From Rubrivivax sp. (lineage in GTDB: Bacteria; Pseudomonadota; Gammaproteobacteria; Burkholderiales; Burkholderiaceae_C): a stretch of 50,058 nucleotides of DNA. The notes beneath the pieces are model-generated. The model had not been told where the DNA came from. It made no database searches and saw only the letters and a program-made list of their open reading frames with translations. Position 1 is the stretch's first letter, and each line of letters begins with the position of its first letter. Position numbers and translations under genes: made by a program. The DNA lies in the NCBI GenBank assembly GCA_027485165.1, contig JAIXRN010000031.1, positions 1 to 50,058 of the forward strand, in the 5' to 3' direction. Positions 34,061 through 43,600 of the stretch are shown here, piece by piece.

Positions 34061-34082
34061 TCGAGTGCAGATCTGCATTCGA
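34061..34082. other. 22-bp near-perfect palindrome between nrdA and nrdB
   Basis: TCGAGTGCAGA is followed immediately by TCTGCATTCGA: eleven bases inverted with one G/T-type mismatch and no spacer, ending 7 bases past the nrdA stop codon. It could be an operator-like site or, as RNA, a stem with a short loop affecting nrdB expression relative to nrdA. No T-run follows. Confidence 0.4.
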
Positions 34083-34089
34083 TGCGGCC

Positions 34090-37014
34090 TTATTGGCAGG
34101 CTTCGCAATCGGGGTTGTCGATCGAACAGAACTTGATGTCGGTGGCAGGTTCGCTTGCGGCGGCCACAGACGCTGCAGGCGTTGCTGCTGTAGCAGCAGC
34201 CATCGAAGCACTGCTGCCCTTCGACACTGCGTTCATCGCACCCGGTGCCACCGTGCTCTTTTCGGCATAGGTGGCGCTGGTGGTGCGCAGGTAGTAGGTG
34301 GTCTTCAAGCCGCGCAGCCAGGCCAGCTTGTAGGTCTCGTCCAGCTTCTTGCCCGAGGCACCGGCCATGTAGATGTTCAGGCTCTGGGCCTGGTCGATCC
34401 ACTTCTGACGCCGGGCTGCAGCTTCCACCAGCCACTGCGTTTCGATCTCGAATGCTGTGGCGTACAGGCGCTTCAGGTCTTCCGGCACACGGTCGATGGG
34501 CAGCAGCGAACCGTCGAAGTGCTTCAGGTCCATCACGATCACGTCGTCCCACAGGCCCAGGCGCTTCAGGTCGCGTACCAGGTATTCGTTGACGACGGTG
34601 AACTCGCCTGACAGGTTGCTCTTGACCGAGATGTTGCCGAACGAAGGCTCGATCGACGCGTCCACACCGATGATGTTGCTGATGGTGGCGGTGGGCGCGA
34701 TGGCCACGCAGTTGCTGTTGCGCATGCCGTGCTCGGCGATGCGCGCACGCAGCGCGTCCCAATCCAGCGTCACGCTGCGGTCCACCTGCACGTACTGCGC
34801 GCCACCACGGGCCTGGGCCAGCAGGTCCAGCGTGTCTTGCGGCAGCAGGCCCCGGTCCCACAGGCTGCCGCGGTAGCTGCTGTAGCGCCCGCGCTCAGCG
34901 GCCAGTTCGGTGCTGGCCCAGTAGGCGTGGTAGCAGACAGCTTCCATGCTGCGGTCGGCGAACTCCACCGCGGCTTCGCTGGCGTAGGGCACGCGCAGCT
35001 GGTACAGGCTGTCCTGGAAGCCCATGATGCCCAGGCCCACGGGGCGGTGGCGCAGGTTGCTGTCGCGCGCCTTCTTCACCGCGTAGTAGTTGATGTCGAT
35101 GACGTTGTCCAGCATGCGCATCGCCGTGGTGGTGGTGCGCTTGAGCTTGGCGTGGTCAATCTCCTTGCCGTTGGGGCCGTCCTTCAGGTGCTGCGCCAGG
35201 TTCACGCTGCCCAGGTTGCACACCGCTATCTCGGTGTCGCTGGTGTTCAGGGTGATCTCGGTGCACAGGTTGCTGCTGTGGACCACGCCCACGTGCTGCT
35301 GCGGGCTGCGCACGTTGCAGGCGTCCTTGAAGGTGATCCAGGGGTGGCCGGTCTCGAACAGCATAGACAGCATCTTGCGCCACAGGTCCTTGGCGGCCAT
35401 GCGCTTGAAGAGCTTGATCTCGCCGCGGTCGGCCTTCTCTTCGTAGGCGACGTAGGCCTGCTCGAATTCAGCGCCGAACAGGTCGTGCAGGTCCGGGCAG
35501 GTGCTGGGGCTGAACAGCGTCCACTGGCCGCCTTCCATCACACGGCGCATGAACAGGTCGGGGATCCAGTTGGCCGTGTTCATGTCGTGCGTGCGCCGGC
35601 GGTCGTCGCCGGTGTTCTTGCGCAGTTCCAGGAACTCTTCCAGGTCCAGGTGCCAGCTTTCCAGGTAGGCGCAGACGGCGCCCTTGCGCTTGCCGCCCTG
35701 GTTCACGGCCACCGCCGTGTCGTTCACCACCTTCAGGAAGGGCACCACGCCTTGGCTCTTACCGTTCGTGCCCTTGATGTAGCTGCCCAGGGCGCGCACA
35801 CGCGTCCAGTCGTTGCCCAGGCCGCCAGCGAATTTGCTCAGCAGCGCGTTTTCCTTCAGCGCTTCGTAGATGCCGTCCAGGTCGTCCGCCACGGTCGTCA
35901 GGTAGCAGCTGGACAGCTGGCTGCGGCGCGTGCCGGCGTTGAACAGCGTGGGCGTGCTGCTCATGAAGTCGAAGCTCGACAGCACCTTGTAGAACTCGAT
36001 GGCGCGCGCTTCGCGGTCGATCTCGTTCAGCGACAGGCCCATGGCCACGCGCATGAAGAAGGCCTGCGGCATTTCGATGCGCACTTCGTCGATGTGCAGG
36101 AAGTAGCGGTCGTACAGGGTCTGCAGGCCCAGGTAGTCGAACTGCAGGTCGCGGCTGGCGTCGATGGCGGCACCCAGACGGGCCAGGTCGAACTGCGCCA
36201 GCTTCTCATCCAGCAGTTCAGCCGCAATGCCCTTCTTGATGTACTGCGGGAAGTATTCGGCGTAGCGCTCGGCCATCTGCGCTTGCGTCACTTCACCGCC
36301 GATGATTTCGCGGCGGATGGTGTGCAGCAGCAACCGCGCAGTGGCACGGGTGTAGGCCGGGTCTTTCTCGATCAGGGTGCGGGCAGCCAGGATGCTGGCC
36401 TTGTAGACCTCGTCGATGGGCACGCCGTCGTAGAGGTTGCGGCGCGTCTCGGCCAGGATGGGTTCGGCCTTCACGTCCGCACCCAGGCCGGCGCAGCTGC
36501 TTTCCACCAGGGCCCGCAGCGCAGCCATGTCCAGCGGCACGCGCTGGCCAGCTTCCAGCACAAAGAGCTCGGCCGGCTTGGCCGCTACGGGCGCCACCTG
36601 GCGCGCGCGCTCTTGCGCGCGGCGTTCGCGGTACAGCACGTAGGCGCGGGCCACGTCGTGCTGGCCGCTGCGCATCAGGCCCAGTTCGACCTGGTCCTGC
36701 ACGTCTTCGATGTGGAAGGTACCGCCACCCGGGCGCGAACGCAGCAAAGCGCGCACCACACTTTCCGTCAGCCTGTCCACCGTCTCGCGCACGCTGGCCG
36801 ATGCCGCGCCCTGCGTGCCGTGCACGGCCAGAAAAGCCTTCATCAGCGCCACCGCGATTTTGTGCGGCTCGAACCCGACCACGGCGCCATTGCGGCGAAT
36901 GATCTGGTAGCCGGCGTAAGCCGAAGCCGCTGGCGTTGCACCCGCCACGGTGGCAGCGCGGGGGCTGGAAAGAGTCTCAGTGCTGGCGGATGTGGCGGCG
37001 TGGGTGGCTTGCAT
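34090..37014 (-). CDS. nrdA: Class I ribonucleotide reductase, alpha (catalytic) subunit
   Basis: A 974-residue enzyme that reduces ribonucleotides to deoxyribonucleotides. An N-terminal ATP-cone (YQIIRRNGAVVGFEPHKIA, about 35-53) supplies allosteric activity control; a second cone-like region follows before the ten-stranded barrel. Blocks seen include SSCYLTTVADDLDGI, GGLGNDWTRVRALGSYIKG, SNLCTEITLNTS with the radical-site cysteine, and ATISNIIGVDASIEP. The tail DNPDCEACQ carries the CxxC that re-reduces the active site. An N-terminal Ala/Thr-rich stretch precedes the cone. Transcription should start in the NrdR-box promoter upstream and continue into nrdB. Confidence 0.97.
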   Translation of the reverse strand: MQATHAATSASTETLSSPRAATVAGATPAASAYAGYQIIRRNGAVVGFEPHKIAVALMKAFLAVHGTQGAASASVRETVDRLTESVVRALLRSRPGGGTFHIEDVQDQVELGLMRSGQHDVARAYVLYRERRAQERARQVAPVAAKPAELFVLEAGQRVPLDMAALRALVESSCAGLGADVKAEPILAETRRNLYDGVPIDEVYKASILAARTLIEKDPAYTRATARLLLHTIRREIIGGEVTQAQMAERYAEYFPQYIKKGIAAELLDEKLAQFDLARLGAAIDASRDLQFDYLGLQTLYDRYFLHIDEVRIEMPQAFFMRVAMGLSLNEIDREARAIEFYKVLSSFDFMSSTPTLFNAGTRRSQLSSCYLTTVADDLDGIYEALKENALLSKFAGGLGNDWTRVRALGSYIKGTNGKSQGVVPFLKVVNDTAVAVNQGGKRKGAVCAYLESWHLDLEEFLELRKNTGDDRRRTHDMNTANWIPDLFMRRVMEGGQWTLFSPSTCPDLHDLFGAEFEQAYVAYEEKADRGEIKLFKRMAAKDLWRKMLSMLFETGHPWITFKDACNVRSPQQHVGVVHSSNLCTEITLNTSDTEIAVCNLGSVNLAQHLKDGPNGKEIDHAKLKRTTTTAMRMLDNVIDINYYAVKKARDSNLRHRPVGLGIMGFQDSLYQLRVPYASEAAVEFADRSMEAVCYHAYWASTELAAERGRYSSYRGSLWDRGLLPQDTLDLLAQARGGAQYVQVDRSVTLDWDALRARIAEHGMRNSNCVAIAPTATISNIIGVDASIEPSFGNISVKSNLSGEFTVVNEYLVRDLKRLGLWDDVIVMDLKHFDGSLLPIDRVPEDLKRLYATAFEIETQWLVEAAARRQKWIDQAQSLNIYMAGASGKKLDETYKLAWLRGLKTTYYLRTTSATYAEKSTVAPGAMNAVSKGSSASMAAATAATPAASVAAASEPATDIKFCSIDNPDCEACQ

Positions 37015-37416
37015 GCGTTCCCTTCGGTCTGTTGGTCTTGGTGTGGTGTCTGGCCCAGCCCCTGCCGGCTGGCGATGGCGGTTCGGGCAGCCATGGCGCA
37101 GCCCGTTTCAGGGTCTGGTTTGAAGTCTTGTCCCAGGCGGCATTCAGGCCTCGTTCGTGCGTCTTTCAGGCTTGTTCGGCGCCGCACTGGGGGCGGGGGT
37201 TGAGCATCGCACCAGGGTGCTTGAAGCTTAACACTCGCCTTCGGCTCTGCCAGCCGCTGGGCACTATATCTGGGGGTCGGCCTGACCACAAGGCACTACA
37301 GGTAGTGTTTGCGCGGAGGGCACCCGGTGCTGCCCACCAGCCCTGGAAGGGCCTTCTGCCAGCGGCCCGCATATACCTTGCACTGCCCTGCGCCCAGGCG
37401 CATGGACAGGGGCTTT
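37015..37416. other. Regulatory stretch between pilR and nrdA
   Basis: These 402 bases separate the pilR stop from the nrdA start on the same strand. No credible gene is present. They contain the NrdR-box promoter (37261-37308), so the nrdA leader would be about 240 nucleotides. A small inverted repeat, GCACCAGGGTGC, lies near 37208-37219. I see no clear intrinsic terminator for pilR. Confidence 0.6.
37261..37308 (-). promoter_or_regulatory. nrdAB promoter overlapping a pair of NrdR boxes
   Basis: Two 16-base elements fit the NrdR consensus ACACWATATATWGTGT: GCACTATATCTGGGGG at 37261-37276 (left half conserved) and GCACTACAGGTAGTGT at 37293-37308 (palindromic). Their starts are 32 bases apart, three helical turns, as is usual for NrdR box pairs. 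On the minus strand a sigma-70 promoter lies across them: -35 TTGTGG (37286-37291), a 17-base spacer, and -10 TATAGT (37263-37268), which is inside the first box. Binding of NrdR-(d)ATP should block this promoter. Confidence 0.85.
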
Positions 37417-38955
37417 TCAGGCCACTTCGCCGCGTTCAGCCGCGCCGTCATTGGGCCCGGCGGGGCCGCCCACGCCCAGCCGCGCCATGCGATAGCGCAT
37501 CTGCCGCAAAGACAGGCCCAGGCTGGCGCCTGCGGCGGTGCGGTTGTAGCGGTGGCGTTCCAGTGCCGCTTCCAGAATCTCCCGCTCCACTTCGTCCAGG
37601 TAGACCGCCAGATCGCGGGGCAGCGCGGTGTCGCGCCCCGTGCCGGCACGCGCGCCAGAAGCCGCCACGTCTGCAGCGTTGCTGGCCTCGGCGCTGCGTA
37701 CCGCTTCCGCCGTCTCGCTGCCGTCTGGGCCTTCCAGCAAAGCGGCGGGCAGGCCGAGGTCGGCGCAGAAGATCATGGGCCCGCTGGCCAGTGCCACGGC
37801 GCGGTGCAGCAGGTTTTCGAGCTCGCGCACATTGCCTGGAAAGGGGTAGCGCTGCAGCTGGTCCAGCGCGTCGGGCATCAGGATGGGCAGCGGCGTGACA
37901 CCGGCATCGCGCGCAATCCGCGCCAGCACGGCCTGGCAGATGGCGGGCAGGTCGGCCATGCGTTCGCGCAGCGGCGGCACGGCGATGCGGATCACGTTCA
38001 GCCGGTAGTACAGGTCTTGCCGGAAGCGGCCCGCCTGCACCTCGGCGCCCAGGTCCTTGTGCGTGGCACTGACCAGGCGCACGTTGACCGGCGTTTCGGC
38101 CACGGCACCCACGGGGCGCACGGCGCGTTCCTGGATCACACGCAGCAGCTTGCTCTGCATCTGCAGCGGCAGGTCGCCGATCTCGTCCAGGAACAGCGTG
38201 CCGCCTTGCGCGGCCTGGAAGAAGCCTTCGCGGTCGTCCTGGGCGCCCGTGAACGCGCCCTTGCGGTAACCGAAGAATTCAGCTTCCAGCAGGGCTTCCG
38301 GAATGGCGCCGCAATTCACAGCGATGAAGGGCATGGCACCGCGTGGTGACACTTCGTGGATGGCACGCGCCACCAGTTCCTTGCCGGTGCCCGATTCGCC
38401 CTGCACCAGCACGGGCGCCATGCTGCGCGCCACCTTCTCGACCATGCTGCGCACCTGATGCATGGCGCCCGAGCCGCCGGCCATGCGGTCCAGCGCGGGG
38501 TGGCTGGCCGGGCCCGACGGCGCCGCCGGGCGCGGCGTGGCGGCCTGCCGCCCAGGCAGCGCTGTCGGGCGGCCCAGGGCCGATGCCACCACGGCGCGGA
38601 ACTGACGCAGGTCCACGGGCTTGGTCAGGTAATCGTAGGCACCGGCCTTCAGCGCTTCGACTGCGTTTTCGGGCGACCCATAGGCCGTGATGACGATGCC
38701 CTTTTCGCCCCGGCCGGCGTCTTCGATGCGGCGCAGCAGGTCCAGCCCGGTGCCGTCAGGCAGCCGCATGTCCGTGATCAGCAGCTGGTAGCCGTCGGGA
38801 CCACGCTGTTGCAAGCGCTCCCAAGCTTCTTCCACTGTCCCGGCGCATTCGACGTCGTAGCCCTCGCGCACCAGGGTCAGTTCGTACAGGGTCCGCAGGT
38901 CAGGCTCGTCATCGACGACAAGCAGGCGCGGGCTGGGCGTGGAGGGCGGGCTCAA
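37417..38955 (-). CDS. pilR: Sigma-54-dependent response regulator, PilR-like
   Basis: A 512-residue NtrC-family regulator. The receiver domain (about 9-125) has acidic pocket VDDEP and phospho-acceptor Asp62 (ITDMRLPDG). The AAA+ domain has Walker A GESGTGKE at 186-193 and the sigma-54 contact loop GAFTGA at 233-238. A C-terminal Fis-type helix-turn-helix ends in [19 protein letters not shown]. In PilR systems it switches on type IV pilin with sigma-54. Its start overlaps the pilS stop (ATGA), so it belongs to the sensor just upstream. No pilin genes are in the window, so the PilR label rests on architecture and genomic order. Confidence 0.88.
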   Translation of the reverse strand: MSPPSTPSPRLLVVDDEPDLRTLYELTLVREGYDVECAGTVEEAWERLQQRGPDGYQLLITDMRLPDGTGLDLLRRIEDAGRGEKGIVITAYGSPENAVEALKAGAYDYLTKPVDLRQFRAVVASALGRPTALPGRQAATPRPAAPSGPASHPALDRMAGGSGAMHQVRSMVEKVARSMAPVLVQGESGTGKELVARAIHEVSPRGAMPFIAVNCGAIPEALLEAEFFGYRKGAFTGAQDDREGFFQAAQGGTLFLDEIGDLPLQMQSKLLRVIQERAVRPVGAVAETPVNVRLVSATHKDLGAEVQAGRFRQDLYYRLNVIRIAVPPLRERMADLPAICQAVLARIARDAGVTPLPILMPDALDQLQRYPFPGNVRELENLLHRAVALASGPMIFCADLGLPAALLEGPDGSETAEAVRSAEASNAADVAASGARAGTGRDTALPRDLAVYLDEVEREILEAALERHRYNRTAAGASLGLSLRQMRYRMARLGVGGPAGPNDGAAERGEVA

Positions 38956-40913
38956 GGGTCCAGGGGCAGGGCGAGTGAAACCGGGTTGAGCAGCGCGCGC
39001 GGGACGCTGACGAGAAATTCATTGCGCAGCTTTTCTGCGGTGGGCCGCGGCCGGTATTCGATGCTGGCGCCGTAGCGTTCGCACAGCTCGCGGCAAATAT
39101 ACAAGCCCAGCCCCGAGCCCCGGCTGCGCGTTGAAAAGAAGGGTTCGAACAAGTGGCGTTCCACTTCGGGCGGGATCGGTGCGCTGTCGCTCAGCACCGA
39201 CAGCACGGCCCAGGCTTCGTCGCGCGGCGCCAGGCGCAGGAAGATGCAACCCGGCGTGCCACTGGCATGGCGCAAGGCGTTGTCAAGCAGGTTGACGAGC
39301 ACGCGTCGCAGGTGTTCGGGGTCGAAGGCCACACCCAGCGGCTGGGTCGGCAATTCGCAGCGCAGGCGGCTGTCTGCACCAGAGGCCACTCCGGCCGTGC
39401 GGGCCCAGTCCGCCACGGCGCGCGAAACCGCTTGGGTGGCGTCGATGGCGCTGGCTTCGGGCACATGGCCCGGGGCCACTTCCATCACGTCGTCGACCAG
39501 GCGCTTCAGGCGTTCGACGTTGTCGGCCACCATCTGCGCCAGGCGCCGCTGCGCCGGCGGCAAAGGGTCTTCCAGCAGCAGGGCGTTGGCCTGCGCGATG
39601 GCCGCCAGGGGGTTACGGATTTCGTGCGCCACGCCAGCCGACACGCGCCCCATCGCGGCCAGCCTTTCCTGGCGGATCCGCGCCTGAGCGGTGCGCACGT
39701 CTTCCAGCAGCACCACCAGCAAGGCTTCGCTGGGGCCGGTCGAAGGGACCGTGCGCGTGCTGGGCCGGTCGTCGCCGTCCAGCTGGCTCAGGCTGCGCCC
39801 GCGCATGAAGCGCACCCGCATGCGCAGCGTGCGCACATGGCCCTGGCCAAAAGCCAGGGCCAGTTCGCGCCCGGCCTCGGGCCAGTCGTCGTCGTCAAAG
39901 GCGCGCTGCACCGCCTTTGCCAGCGTGGCCCAGACCGGCCGCAGTGCCAGCATGAAAGGCGCAGGCGGGCTCAAGCCCTGGTCTACCAGCAAGGCCCGCG
40001 CGGCAGGGTTGGCCGCACGCACGCGCAGCCGGCTGTCGGCCACCAGCACGCCGTCAGCCATTTCTTCGATCACCAGCCGATTCAGCTGCGCCTGCTGGCG
40101 CGCCAGTTCCATGCTGCCGCGCGCAGCCAGCTCTTCACCCACCAGGCGGCCGGCCAGTTCACCGGCCAGCAAGGTGATGATGAACAGCCCTAGCCCGGCC
40201 AGGCCGGCCTGCAGCAAGAGGGCTGGCGCATTGCCAAGAGCCAGACCCGACATCCAGGCCACCACCAGCAGCAGCAGGGCCACGGCGGCTGCGGTGCCCA
40301 GGGCCTGCAGGCGCGATGTCAGCACCCCGGCCATCAACACCGGCAGTGCCAGCAGCGCACCGTAGTTGAAGCTGGCGCCCAGGGCCAGCACATGCAGGGC
40401 GCTGAAGCACAGCAGGTCCACGCCCAGGGTGGCCAGCCAGGGCCGCCCGCGCCCACCATTGGCCGGCTGCCACGTCGCCAGGCCGAAGCGCGGCAGCAGC
40501 CACAGGCTGATGGCCTGCGCGGCATAGGCCAGGCACAGCAAGGTCACCCATTCGTTGGCGCCAGCGCCCAGCAGGCTGCTGGTGCCCTGGGCCGCCACCA
40601 AGCCCAGGCCGATGACGGCCCGTGCCGCGGTGTAGGTGCGCGCCAGCCGGGCCAGCGCGCTGTCTTGCCGCACGGCCGCGCGGCGCGCCTGGCGGCGGCG
40701 CATGCGGCTGTCGGGCCCAGCGTCGCCCGCAGCCAACCAGCCGGGGTCGAACATGGATTCGCCGTCCAGGCCCTGCGTGTCAGCGCCGCCTATCGCGTCG
40801 AACAGGGAATCTTCGCGCCGGCGGCCTTGCGGGGCGCGGCGGTCGGTGTGGCGACGGTCGCCTTGCCGGCGCTCACCGGCGCTGCTGGCGGGCTCAGCGC
40901 GGCCCGGCGACAC
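38952..40913 (-). CDS. pilS: Sensor histidine kinase, PilS-like
   Basis: A 653-residue membrane-bound kinase. A charged N-terminus (RRQGDRRHTDRRAPQGRRRE) precedes about six hydrophobic helices (roughly residues 90-260), then a PAS-like region (NRLVIEEMADGVLVADSRLRV). The dimerisation helix GVAHEIRNPLAAI carries phospho-accepting His430. The ATPase has N-box LLDNALRHAS and G-boxes SGLGLYICREL. This order matches PilS. The predicted start is a GTG at 40913 that overlaps the PP0621 gene by 20 bases; no ATG lies nearby. Partner pilR follows with ATGA overlap. Confidence 0.87.
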   Translation of the reverse strand: MSPGRAEPASSAGERRQGDRRHTDRRAPQGRRREDSLFDAIGGADTQGLDGESMFDPGWLAAGDAGPDSRMRRRQARRAAVRQDSALARLARTYTAARAVIGLGLVAAQGTSSLLGAGANEWVTLLCLAYAAQAISLWLLPRFGLATWQPANGGRGRPWLATLGVDLLCFSALHVLALGASFNYGALLALPVLMAGVLTSRLQALGTAAAVALLLLVVAWMSGLALGNAPALLLQAGLAGLGLFIITLLAGELAGRLVGEELAARGSMELARQQAQLNRLVIEEMADGVLVADSRLRVRAANPAARALLVDQGLSPPAPFMLALRPVWATLAKAVQRAFDDDDWPEAGRELALAFGQGHVRTLRMRVRFMRGRSLSQLDGDDRPSTRTVPSTGPSEALLVVLLEDVRTAQARIRQERLAAMGRVSAGVAHEIRNPLAAIAQANALLLEDPLPPAQRRLAQMVADNVERLKRLVDDVMEVAPGHVPEASAIDATQAVSRAVADWARTAGVASGADSRLRCELPTQPLGVAFDPEHLRRVLVNLLDNALRHASGTPGCIFLRLAPRDEAWAVLSVLSDSAPIPPEVERHLFEPFFSTRSRGSGLGLYICRELCERYGASIEYRPRPTAEKLRNEFLVSVPRALLNPVSLALPLDP

Positions 40914-41169
40914 GGTGTTCGGGGCTGCAGTACGGCCGGCCCGCTACGTCGAAGACGGCGTCGCTGTGCGGCAGGTGTACGCCGCAGTGGGCGCAGGCCA
41001 GCATCTCGGCGGGCTTGCCGGGTGGAGCGGCTGACGCGGCTGGCGGGGGTGGGGCAGACGCATCGCCGGGGGGCTTGCGGCCCGCCCCTGGCGGCCCACC
41101 CTTGCGGCCCCGGCCGAAGAACAGCAGCAGCACGACGGCCAGGATGGCCAGCAGGACCAGGTACTTCAT
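40894..41169 (-). CDS. PP0621 family protein
   Basis: A 91-residue protein: one N-terminal membrane helix (YLVLLAILAVVLLLFF), a proline- and glycine-rich linker, and a C-terminal zinc-finger-like segment. In that segment CAHCGVHLPHSD and PYCSPEH provide three cysteines and histidines. The family is named for a Pseudomonas protein of unknown function and is commonly found next to pilS, as here, where it overlaps the pilS start by 20 bases. Metal binding is inferred from the Cys/His spacing. Confidence 0.85.
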   Translation of the reverse strand: MKYLVLLAILAVVLLLFFGRGRKGGPPGAGRKPPGDASAPPPPAASAAPPGKPAEMLACAHCGVHLPHSDAVFDVAGRPYCSPEHRVAGPR

Positions 41170-41185
41170 CGGCGGCGGCGGCGCA

Positions 41186-42022
41186 TCAGGCGGCCGACGG
41201 GGCCATCAGCACTTCGATCACGAAGCGCGACCCCACGTACGCCAGCAGCAGCAGCGCCGCGCCGGCGTACAGCCACAGCGTGGCCCTGCGCCCGCGCCAG
41301 CCTCGGAAGTGGCGGCCCGCCAGCAGGGCTGCGATCACCCCCCAGGCCAGCACCGAGAACACGGTCTTGTGGTCCCAGCGCCAGACCTGCGCGGTCGCCA
41401 CTCCCAGCAGCAGCGTGGCGGTGAGCGCAGCGAAGCCGGCCTGCACGAAGCGGAAGGTCAGCTTTTCCAGCTGCAAGAGCGGCATGCCCAGCGCACCCGG
41501 GGCCAGACCCCGTACCGCCACGCCGCCGCGCAGGTTGCGTTCAGCCCGGTCCAGCAGCGTGGCGTGCACGACGGCCGCGCCGAACAGGCCGTAAGACCCC
41601 ACGCCCAGCGCGAAATGCAAGGGCGCCAGGGGTGACGACAGCGGGCGCAGTTCGCCCGGGAAGATCAGCGTCAGCAGCACCGCCGCCACGCCGCACACAC
41701 CCAGCAGCACGCGGATGGACGGCAGCGGCACCATCCGGCTTTCGATGCTGTAGACGGCGATCACCAGCCACACCGTCATCGACAGCACGGGCGCAAAGCC
41801 CAGCCGCGTGCCGGGAGCGGGCTGGCCGACACCGCCGATGTCCACCACCAGCAGCACGCCGTGCAGCAACCAGCCGCCCACCAAAGCGGCCGTGGACAGG
41901 CGGCGCAAGGGCCCGGCGGGCAGCGCCGCCAGCGCATACAACACGGTGGCCACCGTGGCCAGCAGCAGCCCGCCGAACCCCGCCAATGGCGCCAGCGTGG
42001 GCGGGGGCGTCGATAGAATCAT
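41186..42022 (-). CDS. CcsA/YpjD-like cytochrome c assembly membrane protein
   Basis: A 278-residue integral membrane protein with about eight hydrophobic helices, resembling the inner-membrane cytochrome c biogenesis protein CcsA and its YpjD relatives. The conserved core has PLSSPLAPLHFALGVGSYGLFG, with the histidine seen in CcsA-like proteins, then VWRWDHKTVFSVLAWGVIA, where the WxWD/H-K segment lies before the final helices. The haem-binding WWD motif of true CcsA is not evident, so I keep the function general. The start ATG at 42022 is 60 bases from divergent ffh, an arrangement common in proteobacteria. PP0621, pilS and pilR follow on the same strand. Confidence 0.85.
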   Translation of the reverse strand: MILSTPPPTLAPLAGFGGLLLATVATVLYALAALPAGPLRRLSTAALVGGWLLHGVLLVVDIGGVGQPAPGTRLGFAPVLSMTVWLVIAVYSIESRMVPLPSIRVLLGVCGVAAVLLTLIFPGELRPLSSPLAPLHFALGVGSYGLFGAAVVHATLLDRAERNLRGGVAVRGLAPGALGMPLLQLEKLTFRFVQAGFAALTATLLLGVATAQVWRWDHKTVFSVLAWGVIAALLAGRHFRGWRGRRATLWLYAGAALLLLAYVGSRFVIEVLMAPSAA

Positions 42023-42082
42023 GCGGTCAAGTGTAATCACCGGCCGCGCTGCCTGCGGGGCCTCAACCGGCACCTCACCCCG

Positions 42083-43462
42083 ATGGCTTCCGCCCTTTCC
42101 GACCGCCTGCAAAGGCTGGTGAAGACCATGCGCGGCCAGGCGCGCATCACTGAAAGCAACGTGCAGGACATGTTGCGTGAAGTGCGCATGGCCCTGCTGG
42201 AAGCCGACGTGGCCCTGCCGGTGGTGCGCGACTTCATCGCCCGCGTGAAGGACAAGGCGTTGGGCCAGGAAGTGGCCGGTTCGCTGAACCCTGGCCAGGC
42301 GCTGGTGGGCATCGTGCACAAGGAACTCGCCGCCACGATGGGCGAGGGTGTGTCGGACATCAACCTGGCCGCCCAGCCCCCGGCCGTCATCCTGATGGCT
42401 GGCCTGCAGGGCGCGGGCAAGACCACCACCACGGCCAAGCTGGCCAAGCACCTGATCGAAAAGCGCAAGAAGAAGGTGCTCACCGTCAGCGCCGACGTCT
42501 ACCGCCCTGCCGCGATCGAACAGCTCAAGACGGTGACGCGCCAGGCCGGTGCCGAGTGGTTTCCGTCCACTGGCGAGCAGAAGCCGCGCGACATCGCGCT
42601 GGCTGCTCTGGACCACGCCCGGCGCCACTATTTCGACGTGCTGCTGGTGGACACCGCCGGCCGGCTGGGCATCGACGAAGCGCTGATGGCCGAGATCAGC
42701 GACCTGCACGCCGCGCTGAACCCGGTTGAAACCCTGTTCGTCGTCGACGCCATGCAGGGCCAGGACGCGGTCAACACCGCCAAGGCCTTCAAGGACGCGC
42801 TGCCGCTGACGGGCGTGATCCTGACCAAACTGGATGGCGACAGCCGCGGCGGCGCAGCACTGTCGGTGCGGCAGATCACGGGCGCGCCGATCAAATTCGC
42901 GGGCGTGTCCGAGAAGATCGACGGCCTGGAAGTCTTCGACGCCGACCGCCATGCCGGCCGCGTGCTGGGCATGGGCGACATCCTGGCCCTGGTCGAGGAA
43001 GTGCAGAAGGGCGTGGACCTGGGCGCGGCCAAGCAGCTGGCCGACAAGGTGAAGGCCGGCGGCGGCTTCGACCTGAATGACTTCCTGGCCCAGATCAGCC
43101 AGATGAAGAAGATGGGCGGCCTGAGCGGCCTGATGGACAAGCTGCCCAGCCAGCTGGCCGGCAAGGCCGCCGGTGCCGACATGGACCGCGCCGAACGCGA
43201 TGTGAAGCGCATGGAAGGCATCATCTGCGCGATGACGCCGCTGGAACGCCGCAAGCCCGAACTCATCAAGGCCAGCCGCAAGCGCCGCATCGCCGCCGGG
43301 GCCGGCGTGCAGGTGCAGGAAGTCAACCGCATGCTCAACCAGTTCGAGCAGATGCAGGGGATGATGAAAAAGATGAAGGGCGGCGGCCTGATGAAGATGA
43401 TGAAGCGCATGGGCGGGATGGGGGGCATGGGCGGGGGCGGCTTCCCGGGCATGCCGCGCTGA
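42083..43462 (+). CDS. ffh: Signal recognition particle protein Ffh
   Basis: A 459-residue GTPase that binds 4.5S RNA and signal sequences to target membrane proteins co-translationally. The N domain (1-85) includes ALLEADVALPVV. The G domain carries G1 GLQGAGKTTTTAKL from residue 107, DTAGR, and TKLDGDSRGG. The C-terminal M domain (from about 300) is methionine-rich, with GMMKKMKGGGLMKMMKRMG at the end, as expected for signal-sequence binding. The ATG at 42083 fits. Its receptor gene ftsY lies 0.9 kb downstream on the opposite strand. Confidence 0.97.
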   Translation: MASALSDRLQRLVKTMRGQARITESNVQDMLREVRMALLEADVALPVVRDFIARVKDKALGQEVAGSLNPGQALVGIVHKELAATMGEGVSDINLAAQPPAVILMAGLQGAGKTTTTAKLAKHLIEKRKKKVLTVSADVYRPAAIEQLKTVTRQAGAEWFPSTGEQKPRDIALAALDHARRHYFDVLLVDTAGRLGIDEALMAEISDLHAALNPVETLFVVDAMQGQDAVNTAKAFKDALPLTGVILTKLDGDSRGGAALSVRQITGAPIKFAGVSEKIDGLEVFDADRHAGRVLGMGDILALVEEVQKGVDLGAAKQLADKVKAGGGFDLNDFLAQISQMKKMGGLSGLMDKLPSQLAGKAAGADMDRAERDVKRMEGIICAMTPLERRKPELIKASRKRRIAAGAGVQVQEVNRMLNQFEQMQGMMKKMKGGGLMKMMKRMGGMGGMGGGGFPGMPR

Positions 43463-43600
43463 CCCATCCGTTGGGCTGTCTGCGCTGACGGCGCAGATAC
43501 ATCGGCTCACGCACGCACACGCTTGGAAGCTGGATCGGCCGCCCGCGCGGCCGATGACACGGGCAGGTTCAACCCGGTGGCGCTGGCCGCCCGCTGCCCG

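Noticed and set aside
43479..43497. Terminator after ffh
   Set aside because: The 7-bp stem TCTGCGC/GCGCAGA is real, but there is no T-run and it is too short to call a terminator with confidence.
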